Of a stretch of DNA of 64,000 bases, positions 45,488-58,253 are shown one piece after another. This DNA is from Persicaria tinctoria (taxonomy: Eukaryota; Streptophyta; Magnoliopsida; Caryophyllales; Polygonaceae): the NCBI GenBank assembly GCA_037127255.1, contig JBANSL010000013.1, positions 64,855,688-64,919,687 on the forward strand, given 5' to 3'. Positions within the stretch are counted from its first letter, which is position 1. Every line of letters starts with the position of its first letter. The position numbers and the translations under genes are program-made. Under the pieces are notes generated by a model. That model had not been told where the DNA came from. It saw only the letters and a program-made list of their open reading frames with translations, and searched no databases.

Positions 45488-48400
45488 GTTTCAAAAGTTC
45501 GTGAAAATGCTTCAAGGTTTGAATATATCTATTCCTTTCACTGATGCTTTGAGTGAGATGCCAACTTACACCAAGTTTTTGAAAGACATCTTAACTAAGA
45601 AGAGATCCATGTCTGAGCTTGATGATGAGGTCCGTTCAGTGAAGTTCCCTGAGAAACTTGGAGATCCAGGTAAGTTTGCTATTACTATTGGTTTAGGATC
45701 TTACCGTTTCAAGGCTTTGTGTGATTTAGGTGCAAGTGTGAGCCTTCTCCCCCTTTCGATATGGTCTAAGACAAGCTTGAGAGCCCTAGAGCTGGTCAAC
45801 ATGAGAGTGTCCATGGCAAATGGAGCGGTTGTATCACCAACTGGGGTGATTGATGATGTGCCCGTCCGTGTAGGTAAGTTTTTCGTCCCCACTGATTTCA
45901 TTGTTATGGATATGCCAGAGGATCCAGTGGTGCCTATCATTCTTGGAAGACCCTTCTTAGCCACCGTTGGAGCAATAATCGATGTTAGGAAGGGACTCCT
46001 AACATTTGAGATTGGGGAGGACATCGTTGAATTTCGCTTCAATCCAACAATGAAGGAAACCACGGACATGGTAGAGGTAAGCTATTTTGATTGTCTTCAG
46101 TCTGCAGGCCCAGTCCCAGGTATTCTGATAGGTCAGGAGGAAGTGTATTCTTTGGAGGTCCTGGAAGCAATATTGAAGACGTTGGAGGAAGAGCCTAATC
46201 TGATTCCAATTGAGTCTTCTCCAGAGTTGAAGCCGCTTCCAGAAGGTTTGAGGTATGTTTTCTTGGGTCCCAATTCCACTCTTCCTGTGATCATTAATGC
46301 GAAATTGAATGAGGAAGAAGTTGATAAATTACTTGATGTGCTTAGGACCCATATAAAAGCTATTGGTTATTCTTTAGATGATATCACTGGAATTTCACCC
46401 TCTTTATGCATGCATCGAATATTCATGGAGGATGATCATAAGCCAACCATTGAACATCAGCGTAGGCTTAACCCAAATATGAAAGAAGTAGTAAAATCTG
46501 AAATTTTGAAAATGTTGGATGCTGGAACTATTTATGCTATTTCTGACAGTAAATGAGCGAGTCTTGTTCATGTTGTCCGTAAGAAAGGTGGAATGACTGT
46601 GATTGAGACTGAAAAAGGTGAATTAGTACTTACTAGGACCACTACTAAATGGCGCATGTGCATTGATTATAGGAAGTTGAATAGTGCTACTAGGAAGGAT
46701 CATTTCTCTCTTCCTTTTATTGATCAAGTTCTTGAGCGTTTAGCCCAACACGATTACTTTTGTTATTTGGATGGCTATAGTGGTTTTTGGCAGATTCCTA
46801 TTCATCCAGATGATTAGGAGAAGACCACTTTTACTTGTCCTTATGGAACTTTTGCTTACAGGAGGATGCCATTTGGGCTCTGCAATGCCCCTGCAACTTT
46901 TCAAAGGTATATGATGGCTATTTTTTCTGATATGATTGAGGATATAGTAGAAGTGTTTATGAATGATTTTTCTGTTTATGGTTCTTATTTTGATTCATGT
47001 CTTGCCAACTTAAGTAGGGTGCTACAAAGATGTGAAGAAACTAATTTAGTGCTTAATTGGGAAAAATGTCACTTCATGGTTCAAGAGGGAATTGTTCTTG
47101 GACATTTGGTTTCAAAAAGGGGAATTGAGGTAGATCGTGCTAAATTACCTCCTCCCACTAATGTTAAGGATATTATGAGCTTTTTAGGACATGCAGGCTT
47201 TTATAGGAGATTCATTCAAGACTTCTAAAAAATTGCTAAACCTTTAACTAACTTGCTTATGAAGGATGTAGCTTTTGAGTTTTCTGCAGAGTGTCTTGAA
47301 GCATTCAACAAATTGAGAGAAGCCCTTGTCTCCGCTATTATTATGCAATCGCCTGATTGGAACCTACCCTTTGAGATCATGTCTGATGCTAGTGACTATG
47401 CCGTAGGTGCCGTGCTTGGGCAAAGGAAGGACAAAAAGCTTCATGCCATCTACTATGCAAGTAAGACACTTGACGAAGCACAAAGTAAGTACACCACGAC
47501 GGAGAAGGAATTCCTCGCCGTGATATTTGCCTTTGAAAAGTTTCGTACTTATTTAGTAGGTTCTAAGGTTATTGTCTATACGGATCATGTTGCGGTAAGA
47601 TATTTGATGACTAAGAAGGATGCCAAGCCTAGGCTTCTACGTTGGATGCTTTTGTTGCAGGAATTTGATTGTGAAATTAAGGACAAGAAGGGAGCGGAGA
47701 ATTTGGTGGTTAACCATCTGTCTAGGTTGCCCTTGGACCACCTCATGGAGTCCGGAAATCAAGTACCAATCAATGACTTCAGGCCGGACGAAAGCCTCAT
47801 GCGAAACGATTCAGTAGGTTCTGGTGAGGAATCCTTTTATACCCCCCTTTCTTCTCCTATATCCCATCATATTTGTGCTATTAGAGGGTCGAGGAACCCT
47901 TGGTTTGCGGATTTTGCTAATTATATTGTAGGGGGAGAAATCCCTAAGGATTTGACTTCGCAAGCCAAGAAGAAATCCCTCCATGACGTCAAGCAATACT
48001 ATTGGGATGATCCCTACTTATTCAAGCAGGGGAGCGACCACATTTTTAGACGTTGTGTACTGGATGAGGAGATTGAGAGCATAATCAAGCATTGTCACAC
48101 CCTTCCAACGGGTGGCCACACAAAGAATTTCAAGACCACGGCGAAGATTCTTCAAAGTGGCTTCTATTGGCCTACTTTGTTCAAGGATGTACATGCTTAC
48201 ATTGAAAGCTGCGATGAGTGCCAAAGAGCGGGGAACATCACTTGGAGGCATGAGAACCCTCTTACTGGTATCCTAGAGGTTGAACTTTTTGACGTTTGGG
48301 GTATTGATTTTATGGGACCATTTCCTTCATCTGGGCCCTATAAATATATTTTGGTAGCGGTAGATTATGTTTCTAAATGGGTTTAAGCTATAGCTACTCG

Positions 48401-49189
48401 TACTAATGATTCTAAAGTTGTAGCTAGATTTATGAAGACTAACATATTTCCCCGTTTTGGTGTCCCACGAGTTCTTATTAGCGATGGAACATCTCACTAC
48501 ATAGAGAGGGGTTTTGAAGCTCTTTTGGCTAAGTATGGGGTGTCTCATAGGGTGGATACACCTTACCACCCCCAAACTAGTGGCTAAGTGGAGGTTTCAA
48601 ATCGACAAATCAAGAGCATCTTAGAGAAGACAGTGTCACGCTCGAGGAAGGATTGGCCATCTAAGCTAGATGATGCGTTGTGGGCTTATAGGACGGCGTA
48701 CAAGACACCATTGCGCACAACTCCCTACAACTTGGTTTATGGTAAGTCTTGTCATTTGCCCGTCGAGCTTGAGCATAGAACATTATGGGCTCTTAAGGAG
48801 CTCAACATGAACCTTGACACGGCCGGAGCAAAGAGATTCATGGACTTGCAAGAGTTGGAGAAGTTGAGGCTCAAAGCTTATCAAAACGCTGAAATCTACA
48901 AGGAGCGCACCAAGAAGTGGCATGACAAGAAGTTGGTGCCAAAGACATATGAGTTAGGTGATAAGGTTCTTTTTTTCAATTCTAGATTGCGTTTGTTCCC
49001 AGGGAAGCTTAGATCATGATGGAGTTGACCGTTTGTAGTTCATCATATCTATCCCCATGGAGCGGTGGATCTAGTTGATGAAGGAGGGTCCATATTCAAG
49101 GTCAATGGCCACCGACTCAAGAAATACTATGATAGGATGGATCCGAAGGAAGAAATAAGAGTCACTTGGGCTCTTACATCATTAGAATG
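45400..49189 (+). pseudogene. Gypsy pol remnant (PR-RT-RNase H-INT)
   Basis: Protease: ALCDLGASVSLLPLSIW with PIILGRPFLATVGAII. RT: KWRMCIDYRKLNSATRKDHF, YCYLDGYSGF-type box (CYLDGYSGFWQIPIHP) and FMNDFSVYG, where the usual FMDD aspartate is Asn. RNase [20 protein letters not shown] and [23 protein letters not shown]: zinc domain [10 protein letters not shown]...[34 protein letters not shown]. Stops at about 46555, 46816, 47228, 48385 and 48585 break the frame. The domain order identifies Ty3/gypsy, and the motifs identify the Athila-like group. Confidence 0.92.
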
Positions 49190-50894
49190 AAGTTGAGGTA
49201 ACCACGTCAAGCTAACGACGTTAAAGGTAGCACTTACGGGAGGCAACCTGCTTTATTTTCCTTTCCTTTTTAAATTTTAGTTTTATTTTTAAATTTTAGG
49301 ATAGGTAAGTTAGCTGGGATAGAACATATTGCACTAACCATGCATGTCTTGAGAGGTGACCATGGTGAAAACGGGTGAAAAACGGAGACTGGAGCAAGAA
49401 ACAGGATTGTACCGAGGTTGAACCGACCCCCCCAGAGCTCGGTACCGACCCCTCTGGCGGAACAGGTAAGTGATTTCGAATAATTCTCAAATTCCAATAG
49501 GTTGTACCGAGGCCATACCGACCCCCCACAACCTCGGTACCGACCCCTACGGAATTTTCGAATATTTTTTTTAAAAAAAAAATAAAAAACCCCCGCCTGT
49601 CTCTTTTCTTTCTCCTTCCTTTCTTCCCTCTCCCGCTGAACCGAACCCGCACCGCGCCCAACCTCTTCTTCTCTCAGGCCGTCCCACGCCTCCACCGAGC
49701 CACCTCCGGGCCACCCATCACCGCCGATCGGACCCCCATCCCCAGCCGCACCCAGCGAGCCATGCACCACCCTGGTTCGAGTCGAGCACTCCCCACATCG
49801 AGCCCATCTCTCCTCCCCGCCGCAGTTCGGTTTTCCCATCCCCAACCACCCTCGAGCCACCTTTGACCCACGTTCTGCCCACCCCACACTCGAACCCCCA
49901 CCCCCTGACGCACCCCCTGAGCACAGCCCTGACGCGGTTCGTGCCCAGCCACAACACCACCGAACCACTTTCGCCCAAGTCGATGTTTGGTTAGTTCAGT
50001 TCGTTACACCTTCGAAATCCCGAATTCTCTTCCTCTTTCTACTCAATTTTGGTATGATTTCTAACCCTAAACTTGTCTATTTCAATTATTTTGATTGATT
50101 TAATGATTTAGGTTGAGATTGAAAACCTAGGGTTTGATTTAGGAGCGGAATTTAGGGCTTTTTGCCGAAAGCCAAATTGGCCGAAATTGATGATATAGTT
50201 GTGTTGTTGGGTTGATTTAGAGCTACTTTTATGTTCATAGCATTGTCAAATTGTTTATGGATTGTGAGCTAGTTAGATTTTAAGATTTCATTGCGATCCG
50301 TTTCAGGCTTTGATTTTGGAATTGATTTTTATACTTTTGGTTGATTAGCTTCTTCTATTATAGCATAAAATCTATTCCCTTGCATGATTTGACATTGAAA
50401 ACAAGTTATATTTCCATTGCATATTTATTTGACTTGTTTTGAACTTAAGTTTGTCATGGTTGGTTTGTGCATATTGAGTTTTGCATTACTTATGTTACCT
50501 TTCTTGAGTATATGGTCTTATGATTAGGTGTTGCATTATAGTGATCTTACATGATGATTATATTGTCTATATTGTTTTTCCTATTCATATAGTTTAAGTG
50601 GAGCATATGGTTATATAAATGGGTAATGCATTCTATTTGCCATGATGGTGAGTTTATATGCATTGGAGCTTATTTTATATTGTTTATATGCAATTATTTC
50701 TTTAGGTGGTATCTCTTGCGCGTGGCTATTTATATGCACTCGGTCTTTATGTGTTTATATGTTTTTCTAGTGCATATTCTCATTCTTAATTTGTATGGTT
50801 AGATGTTAGCTTCTTTTGAGTTTATCTGATTTGGTTTGGTTTCAGTGTTTTAGAAAAGATTTTAGTTTTTACTTGGTTTGTCTTGTCCAGGAAA
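49190..50894. other. Gypsy post-pol spacer
   Basis: Between pol and the last frame. It contains two copies of the ACCGACCCC/CCGAGG module (49411-49552), a C-rich tract (49570-49980) and then AT-rich sequence. The long minus-strand frames over the C-rich tract are composition artefacts. Confidence 0.6.
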
Positions 50895-52275
50895 ATGTTT
50901 AGTCGTCAGCGTAGCAAGAGGGCTAGGGAGTCATCCGCTACAGTCCCGTTGGATTATGTCATCATCTCCGACTCCCGTCTGAAGAATGACTACAAGGAGT
51001 TCCACAAGAAGGGCAATCTGAAGGCCCGATGGTATAGCCCTGATGATGGAGAGCGTCTTGGGGTACATGATGACTTATTGGAGGCCTTCTCTTACTTAGG
51101 CGCCACTAGTCTTCTAGATCATGTCCCCCACCACTACCCCGCTCTTACTGCAGAGTTCACGGCTACGTTGGCAAGTGATATGGCTAGCCCAGATTTTGTG
51201 GGCCCTATTACATTCCAGCTGGCGAATGTTCAGCACACCTTCACGTTGCAGCAATTCAATGTATTGCTGGGATTTCCCAACCCAGTAGTGCCATATAGTC
51301 ATTCCAGTTGCAAGGCCCTTGAGACCTGGACGCTGATCACTGGCACGTCTAGCTGGCCTCTCAGAGCACTTCAGGGTAAGGACATTGCAAACCCACTCTT
51401 CCGTATTATTCGACGACTTTTTGGCTGCACCATCTGGGCCAAGAAGGAATTGTCCCGGCCCACTAGAACATAGATCGCTTGTTTGAGAGAGGTGCTATTT
51501 GAGATGCAGACACCCCTGAACTTGGGGTTTGAGTTCATTATGCATGTCTTGGCCTATAGAGCACGAACAGAAGAAATCTGGTATGGAAGCCTGGTGGCGC
51601 TGGTGGCCAGGCGCCTTCAGGTTGACTTCATCAGATACAAGGCTGTGCCCACTTTGATGATTGACACTGCTGTATCTGATTAGTGCTAATGTGATCCGGC
51701 GCAATAGAGAGAAGCTTCTTTCAGTTTTTCATGATCACGAGGTGGAGATTACCAGGCCGACTATGGACTTGCTTTATGTCCCCAACTGGTTTGTCACTTG
51801 GGCGTCTGCACCTTCGCCGACTCCAGAAGATATTCTGAATGATCCTCTGAGACGACAGAGACCATCTAGATACCCCCGCCTTGAGAGCACTTTTGACTTG
51901 GTCGTGCCTCCACCTAGTATATTTGATGGTTTTGGATCATTTGGGCAAGGATTTCACCATGATCATATGCAGCAGGAGCACGACACCGACTATATGGATC
52001 ATGACGCTAGGTCTGGTAGCCGCCCCTTTTCTGTCGGGGCTGGCTCGAGCAGATCTGCGCCCCAGCATCCTCCTAGCCTTACTGCCGTCATGGCTGAGCT
52101 TAGATCTCTGAGACTGGGCCAGGAGGCCCTACAGAATGGGCAGGGTGCTCTTATGGAGGAGTTCACATGCTTGAATAAGAGGATGGACAAGCATGAAACG
52201 CACCAGTATTCCTTCATGGCTTGGGCTTCTTCTTTGTTTCCACGTCATCGATTACCACCACTGCCTTCTCCGTAG
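50895..52275 (+). pseudogene. Third gypsy ORF (Athila-type, env position), frameshifted
   Basis: The ATG at 50895 follows a pyrimidine-rich TTTGTCTTGTCCAG, which looks like a 3' splice site. The product begins with a basic stretch (RQRSKRARES) and has a domain around NPVVPYSHSSCKALETW resembling the ATHILA ORF-1 family. A stop at ~51473 and a frameshift near 51680 break it; the C-terminus contains a short helical region (MAELRSLRLGQEALQNGQ). The role of this protein in Athila elements is not established; an envelope-like role has been proposed from its position only. Confidence 0.75.
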
Positions 52276-54008
52276 AGCTTATGGATGTCTTCAGCAACTT
52301 CTTAATTTCTTTTGTGAGTTTTTGAGTCTTTTCCCTTTTACTTTGATTTTCTTTTGGCAGTGGGGACACTGTGTATTTTTAAGTATGGGGTGGGGATTCA
52401 GAAAACTTATATGTGTCAGTTTTATGTGTTTTGGATCATGTTTTATCTGTTGCACCTTATTTTATGGATTATGTTATGCATTCATGTTTAAGTTTTATGC
52501 ATTTTATGTTTTAGTCACTTTAGTCTTGCTTTTAGTTTCATAAAATCTGAAAAATAAAAAAATGAAAAAATTGTCGGAAAAAAAAAATGCATGTTTACTT
52601 TTGTTTTGTCTTATATTTTATTGAGTTTATACCCTAACTTAGATGTCCTATGATGATAAATAATGACTGACTTGATCATGTAAATCCTATGACATGTTTG
52701 GAAGGTTTAGCCTAAGTTCTCGAAAATGTTTTTATTTGGATTGTGAACTTGTGATGAAATTGAGCACACATGATCTTAGGCTAAAGGTTGAAATCCAACA
52801 AAATTTGTCCTAGTGAGAATTTTGGTCTTATAGGGAGAACATTAAAAATCCATCTCCTTTCTTGAGTGTATTTACTCTTCCTATGCATCTCTAAATATTG
52901 TGATAGTTATTCAAAGCCAATGCATTTATATGTTTATGTGAATGAGAATTAAATGATGGAGGCACTTTTTAAGCCAAATTTACCATCTCTTTACCTACCC
53001 TGCATTATCTCTGCTTGAAGCCAGAATATTAGCCCGAGACCTCTATTTATAACCTCCACAAAATTATCCTTATCCAAATTGAGCCTGACCCCTATTTGGG
53101 AATTAAGACTTAGAGTTGGTTGGAATGATGGTTTGTGGAAGGAATGAGTTTGTGTTTGATTTCAAGTGAGAAGAATTTTTGAGTTTATTGAGTTATGGGT
53201 TGGTTTGATATTTTTATCTTGCTATGCATATTTTGTAAAAGGATTTTTGGCTCACCCTATAAATGCACTATTTATTTTATTTTTATTTTTATTATGTTAT
53301 TTTTTTCGTTTTAAAAAAAACGAAATTCAAAAAAAAAAAGAAAAAAGATGTATTCGTTATGAATAAAGTGCATGAGCCAAATTTACCTTATTTCCTTTAC
53401 TTTTGCAAGATTCATACTGTTGAGAGGTTTATTGAGTTTGAGAGGTTGTGTTCTTCATTGAGATGAGTTGGAGAGTTTGGTTGATGCATATGATTGAGAG
53501 TTATGGTTTGGTTGAGTTGTGTTGGAAATTTAGGAGTCTTGATTCCCGAATTTTATTAAGCATCACATAGCCAAATAATTCCATGCCCTTTATTTCATAC
53601 CAAGCAACATTACAACCCCGCCGAATGGAGTCTTCTTTGAAGTCTTCCATTGAGCGAAGTCCTCTTAATGGTTCTTGTTTGCATTTACATAATTGGTTGC
53701 GAAGTGGATTTACATTTAAATTGCAATGTTTATGAGTTTGTATATGGAATTGAGTTGAGAGTTTATCTTTATAGCCTAAACACATTGAGAGTTGAGTGTA
53801 AACACATTATCCTTGTGAGGTTGGATTTATATTGCCTATGCCTAGGGATCACTCATATATGTGTGATGACGTTAAATTCACTTGTTTTACATTGCTACTA
53901 CTTGAGATGTTGCTTTTGACAAGGGCGAAGACTTGAAGGATGTGTTGTAGGTATTGGTTATTGTTTGGTTATTGCTTGAGGACAAGCAAGTCTAAGTATG
54001 GGGTATTT
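52276..54008. other. Gypsy 3' non-coding region
   Basis: AT-rich leader to the 3' LTR, ending GTATGGGGTATTTTG before the LTR start. No gene recognised. Confidence 0.6.
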
Positions 54009-55406
54009 TGATGTGCATGTTTTTAGTTATATTTTTCCATGTGTTTTGTCATTGTATTGAGTTATTTTCATAAGTTTTGCATTGCGTTTAGTGTCTTTTG
54101 CATGTGTTTTCATATTTCATGAGAAATAGATGTCTTCACTAGCTTTTGTGTGTTTTACAGAATTTTGGGAGCTGTTTTTGAAGAAACTTTCAACATTGGA
54201 AAGAAGCGAAAGAGAATTTAAAGCGCATAGGAAAAAGAACAGAAGAAATCAGAGTTATAACGAAGGAGATACGGGCGTTTTAGTGAGCCAAACTGAGTCG
54301 ACACCATCCGTCAGAGAAATCCGAGATGAAACACAGTCATACCGACCCCACCTGGGTTGGTACCGAGGCTCAATCTAGAAGTGCGGAGAGAGAGGAAGCA
54401 ACAATGTGTCATACCGAGGCTAAAGGGGGTCGGTACCGAGGTCACCCGCTTCGGTATGGGTCCCAGCGGAGCTTATTTAACCAGATTTAATTATTTTTAC
54501 CCTTTTCCTTGATATACTTTAGATAAAATTTATATATTTGTTATTTCCTAATTTAGGTTATGGGCTATTAAGTATAAATAGGATTTTTAGGGTTTGGAGG
54601 ATCTTCTTCTTCCTTCCATCACTTTTTCAGCACTTTTTAGAATTTTGAACACACGTTTAGAGAGTGATTGTGAGCGGATTTGAGAGCTTTTTGAAGCGAT
54701 TTCTTCGGCGAAAGTTGGAGAACATTTTGTGAGGCTTTTGGGACGCTTTTTTGACATTATTCTCATGTTTTTATGCAATTTAATTTTCTGATTTTTATTT
54801 ATTTCATGAATTTTGCAATGTCTACCATGTTTATGCGTGAGTAGTCGCCTTTTCTAGGGTTGGGGTGATCCCAACGATAGTTATGCTTGCAATTTTGCTA
54901 TGAATTGATTGGTTTTATCTATTTTATGTGCTTAAGTACTCAATGAAAATTGGGGAAATTCCTTTTTGCAATTGAATTGAAAGATTGAATTGAGAATTGG
55001 ATAGTAATTAGGATTTTAAAACGCAAGTTTGATAATCTAATTAAGATTGTTAGTAAAGTTTATTAATTTGTGAAAATAAATTGATAGCTTTGCTAGGGTT
55101 GATGCAAGTCGACCTATTTAATAGATAAAAACATGATTTTTACTTGAATTATTGCAATGCTTGTATGATTATCGTTGTGGTGATCCATATGCCCTAGACT
55201 TTTATTATTATTGATTTTTCCTAAAAATTCCAGCAGCCCAAAAACCCCTAAAATTCTATAATTTTCCATCTCTTCTTGCTATTTCTTGCTCTTTGGTAAC
55301 TAGAATTGAGTCACTGACTTTCTCCCTGCGGACGAACTTGACCCTACTATACTATAGCGGGGTTTCGATCTTATAAATTTATTTGTTTGAAATAAACCCT
55401 TCATCA
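54009..55406 (+). repeat. Gypsy 3' LTR, uninterrupted
   Basis: 1398 bp from TGATGTGCATGTTTTTAG to AAACCCTTCATCA. The ACCGACCCC/CCGAGG hairpin module is at 54339-54462 and a TATA-like TATAAATAGG at ~54574. Confidence 0.9.
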
Positions 55407-55411
55407 GCAGA

Positions 55412-57692
55412 TCATGGCATTCTCTTTGAATCTTCTTGCGTTGCTACACCTGAACAGAATGGTCGGGTTGAGCGAAAACATCGTCATATCCTCAATGTTG
55501 CTCGAGCCTTATTGTTCCAGGCCAACCTTCCGATTAAGTTCTAGGGTGAGTGCACTCTTACATCTTGTTTTCTCATCAACCGCATCCCCACCTCTATTCT
55601 TAAAGGTAAAACCCCTTATTAATGTCTATTCAATAAGCCCCCTGATTACACACATATTAGAGTCTTCGACTGTCTTTGCTATGCGTCTTTCATCCCTCGC
55701 TTCACAAACAAATTTTCCCCTCGCAGTCGGAGATGCTTATTTGTTGGGTATCCTTTCGATCAGAAAGATTGGCGTCTCTATGACCTTGAAACACACAAAT
55801 TCTTTGTCTCTCGGGATGTCGTCTTTCATGAGGATGTCTTTCCCTATCCTTTGTCAATGTCACCCCCTCATGAGTCTCCAGCATACCCTAACCCCACCCC
55901 CCATGATGCCCCGAACGAGCCACCGACGGCTGCCCAGCACCTGCCGCCGCCCCCTCGCCGATCCACTCGCACACATACCCCTTCGGTCCTTCTCAAGGAC
56001 TATGTGTGTCACACCATCCGCAAGGTTGATCCAATTTCGGCTTCTCCTCCTTCTGTCACATCGTCAGGTAAGCCTTATCCCTTAGGTCATTATGTTGAAA
56101 CACATGCTTATACTTCTATGCACTCTAGCTTCTTGGCTGCCATCGGTGCCAATCCAGAACCGACATCATTTCGTGAGGCCCTTCGCCATCAGCATTGGCG
56201 AGATGCTATGCGGTCTGAAATTGATGCTCTCCATCGCAATGGTACTTGGGAGATCACGATCTTACCTCCTCACAAGAAGGCTATTGGTTGTAAGTGGGTG
56301 TTTGGAGTAAAATACAACTCTGACTGCACCATTGAACGACATAAAGCTCGCCTTGTGGCTCTTGAAAATCGGCAGGTTCAGGGTACGGATTATTCTGAAA
56401 CATTTGCTCCAGTTGCTAAATTGGTATATGTCAAAGTCTTCCTTGCAGTTGCTTCTATCCGAAATTAAGAGCTTCATCAGATGGATGTGAACAATGCCTT
56501 CTTACATGGTGATATTGAGGAAGAAGTGTACATGTCCATGCCCCCTGGCTTCTCCACAGATGGTAGTCGCAGGGTCTGCAGACTTCGGAAATCTCTCTAC
56601 GGCTTGTGTCAGGCTCCCCGCAATTGGTTTTCTAAACTAGCATCTTCTCTCCGATATGCTGGGTTCTATCAGTCCTATGCCGATTATTCACTGTTCTCTT
56701 TTGTTCGTTCCGATATGATTCTGCATGTGCTTATTTACGTTGATGATTTGATTATAGCGGGGAACAATTCTGAATCTATTGCTCGCTTCAAGGCCTATCT
56801 CCACTCCTGCTTTATCATGAAGGACCTCGGCCATCTGAAATACTTTCTGGGCATTGAGGTCTCACGAACCTTTTCTGGCATCACCTTGTCTCAGCGCAAG
56901 TACACTCTGGATATTCTCGGTGAGGTTGGTCTCCTTGGTTCCAAGCCTGCCGATTTTCCTATGAAGCATAATCACAAGCTTGCTCTAGACACTAGTGCTA
57001 TTCTTTCGCAGCTAAATAGGTATCGCCGCATCGTCGATCGTGTCATTTATTTGACGATCACCAGACCGGATCTATGCTATTCGGTTCATGTTCTTGCTCA
57101 ATTCATGCAGGAGCCTCGTCAGGCTCACTGGAATGCGGCATTGCGGGTTCTGCGCTATCTCAAGGGCCGCCCTGCACAAGGTGTCTTTCTCTCTCGTTAT
57201 AGTGATCTACGCCTCGTGGCCTATTGTGATTCTGACTATGCAGCATGTCCTCTGAATCGTCGCTTCTTGACCGATTACATCGTCAAACTAGTTGAGTCTC
57301 CTGTTTCTTGGAAAACAAAGAAGCGGACAACGGTCTCCCGCGCTTTTGCTGAGGCAGAATATAGGGCAATGGCTACGACGTCCTCTGAGCTTGTCTAGCT
57401 CAAGACGCTTCTCCACTCTTTTGGCGTCAACCATCATAGTTCTATGCGGTTGTGGTGTGACAACCAATCAACGATTCATATTGCCACTAATCCCGTCTTC
57501 CATGAACGCACGAAACACATTGAAGTCGATTGTCATTTTGTTCGTGATCATGTTCAGTCTAGTAATATTGCTCTATTTCATGTTCGCTCATCCCAACAAC
57601 TCGCGGACATCTTCACCAAAGCACTTGGGCATCACCAATTCCATTTCCTATTGGCCAAGTTGGGCATTCATTCCAGCCATGCTCCAACTTGA
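55412..57692 (+). pseudogene. Copia integrase C-terminus, RT and RNase H remnant
   Basis: The copia sequence resumes after the gypsy TSD with [18 protein letters not shown] (the integrase Glu region), then FVGYPFDQKDWRLYD. RT: HQHWRDAMRSEIDALHRNGT, AIGCKWVFGVKYNSD, DVNNAFLHGDIEEEVYM and the intact LIYVDDLIIAG catalytic box (~56740). RNase H: AYCDSDYAACPLNRR, SPVSWKTKKRTTVSRAFAEA, WCDNQSTIHIATNPVFHERT and LADIFTKALG. Stops at about 55543, 56468 and 57398 and a frameshift near 55620 inactivate it. Confidence 0.9.
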
Positions 57693-57699
57693 GGGAGAG

Positions 57700-57735
57700 T
57701 ATTGAGGATTACCATATATTAGCATATCTTGGTTG

Positions 57736-57809
<74 letters not shown>

Positions 57810-57916
57810 TCCTTATTATCTTCTTTACTAAGATAGAATATTCAGTTGTAATTGTGTTATTTAAACACACATCAATCAATCAAAGCAATCATCTTTCAAC
57901 CTTAAACAATTTTTCA
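57700..57916 (+). repeat. Copia 3' LTR with (TA)n expansion
   Basis: 217 bp. It is longer than the 5' LTR because of a pure (TA)35 microsatellite at 57737-57807 that replaces a short GATAGATAGATA stretch. Confidence 0.9.
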
Positions 57917-58253
57917 CCTCCGCTCGCACTCCTCCCTCCGTCCTCACTCTCTGTCCCCGCCACCAATTGCATCTGATTCCAGGGGTTGAGGCGCCAACGA
58001 TGGTGAATCTTGGTTTCGGAGTTGTCAGGCCGTAAACCACTGACACCGCCGACGAATCTCGGCCTCGAAGATGTCGTGCCTCGTAGATGTCGGCCTCGAG
58101 TCCAGGTGTTCCAAGCGCCAACGATAGCAAGAAATGTCGAAGATCGAATTCCAGCCCCTGTCCCTCCGGCCTCGGAGATCGTCTCGGAGATGTCGAATTC
58201 CAACCCCTTGGCATGCACTGCAGTTCAGAGGAAGGAGACGAGGCAAAACAAAT

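Larger units (their letters stand above)
38417..55406 (+). mobile_element. Athila-like Ty3/gypsy retrotransposon, target duplication GCAGA
   Basis: 5' LTR 38417-43535 (itself interrupted), 3' LTR 54009-55406, TSD GCAGA at 38412-38416 and 55407-55411, inside the copia integrase. The primer site TTGGCGCCATTGCCGGGGAG (43538) matches the complement of the plant tRNA-Asp 3' end with one mismatch. Gag, PR, RT, RNase H and INT are followed by a separate reading frame before the 3' LTR, the Athila layout. All frames carry stops or shifts. Confidence 0.93.
35062..57916 (+). mobile_element. Ty1/copia retrotransposon, interrupted by two later insertions
   Basis: 5' LTR 35062-35228, 3' LTR 57700-57916, target duplication CCTCC (35057-35061, 57917-57921). 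The primer site TGATATCAGGC just after the 5' LTR resembles the initiator-Met site TGGTATCAGAGC. A purine tract GAGGGAGAG precedes the 3' LTR. Gag, protease, integrase, RT and RNase H are recognisable in copia order, but frameshifts and stops inactivate them. A hAT-like element (37286-38390) and a gypsy element (38417-55406) split the integrase. Confidence 0.92.

Noticed and set aside
49270..49968. Long Gly/Trp-rich minus frames after pol
   Set aside because: C-rich tract on the plus strand; composition artefact with no family resemblance.
57689..57976. Frame with a long Tyr-Ile repeat
   Set aside because: Translation of the TA microsatellite in the copia 3' LTR.
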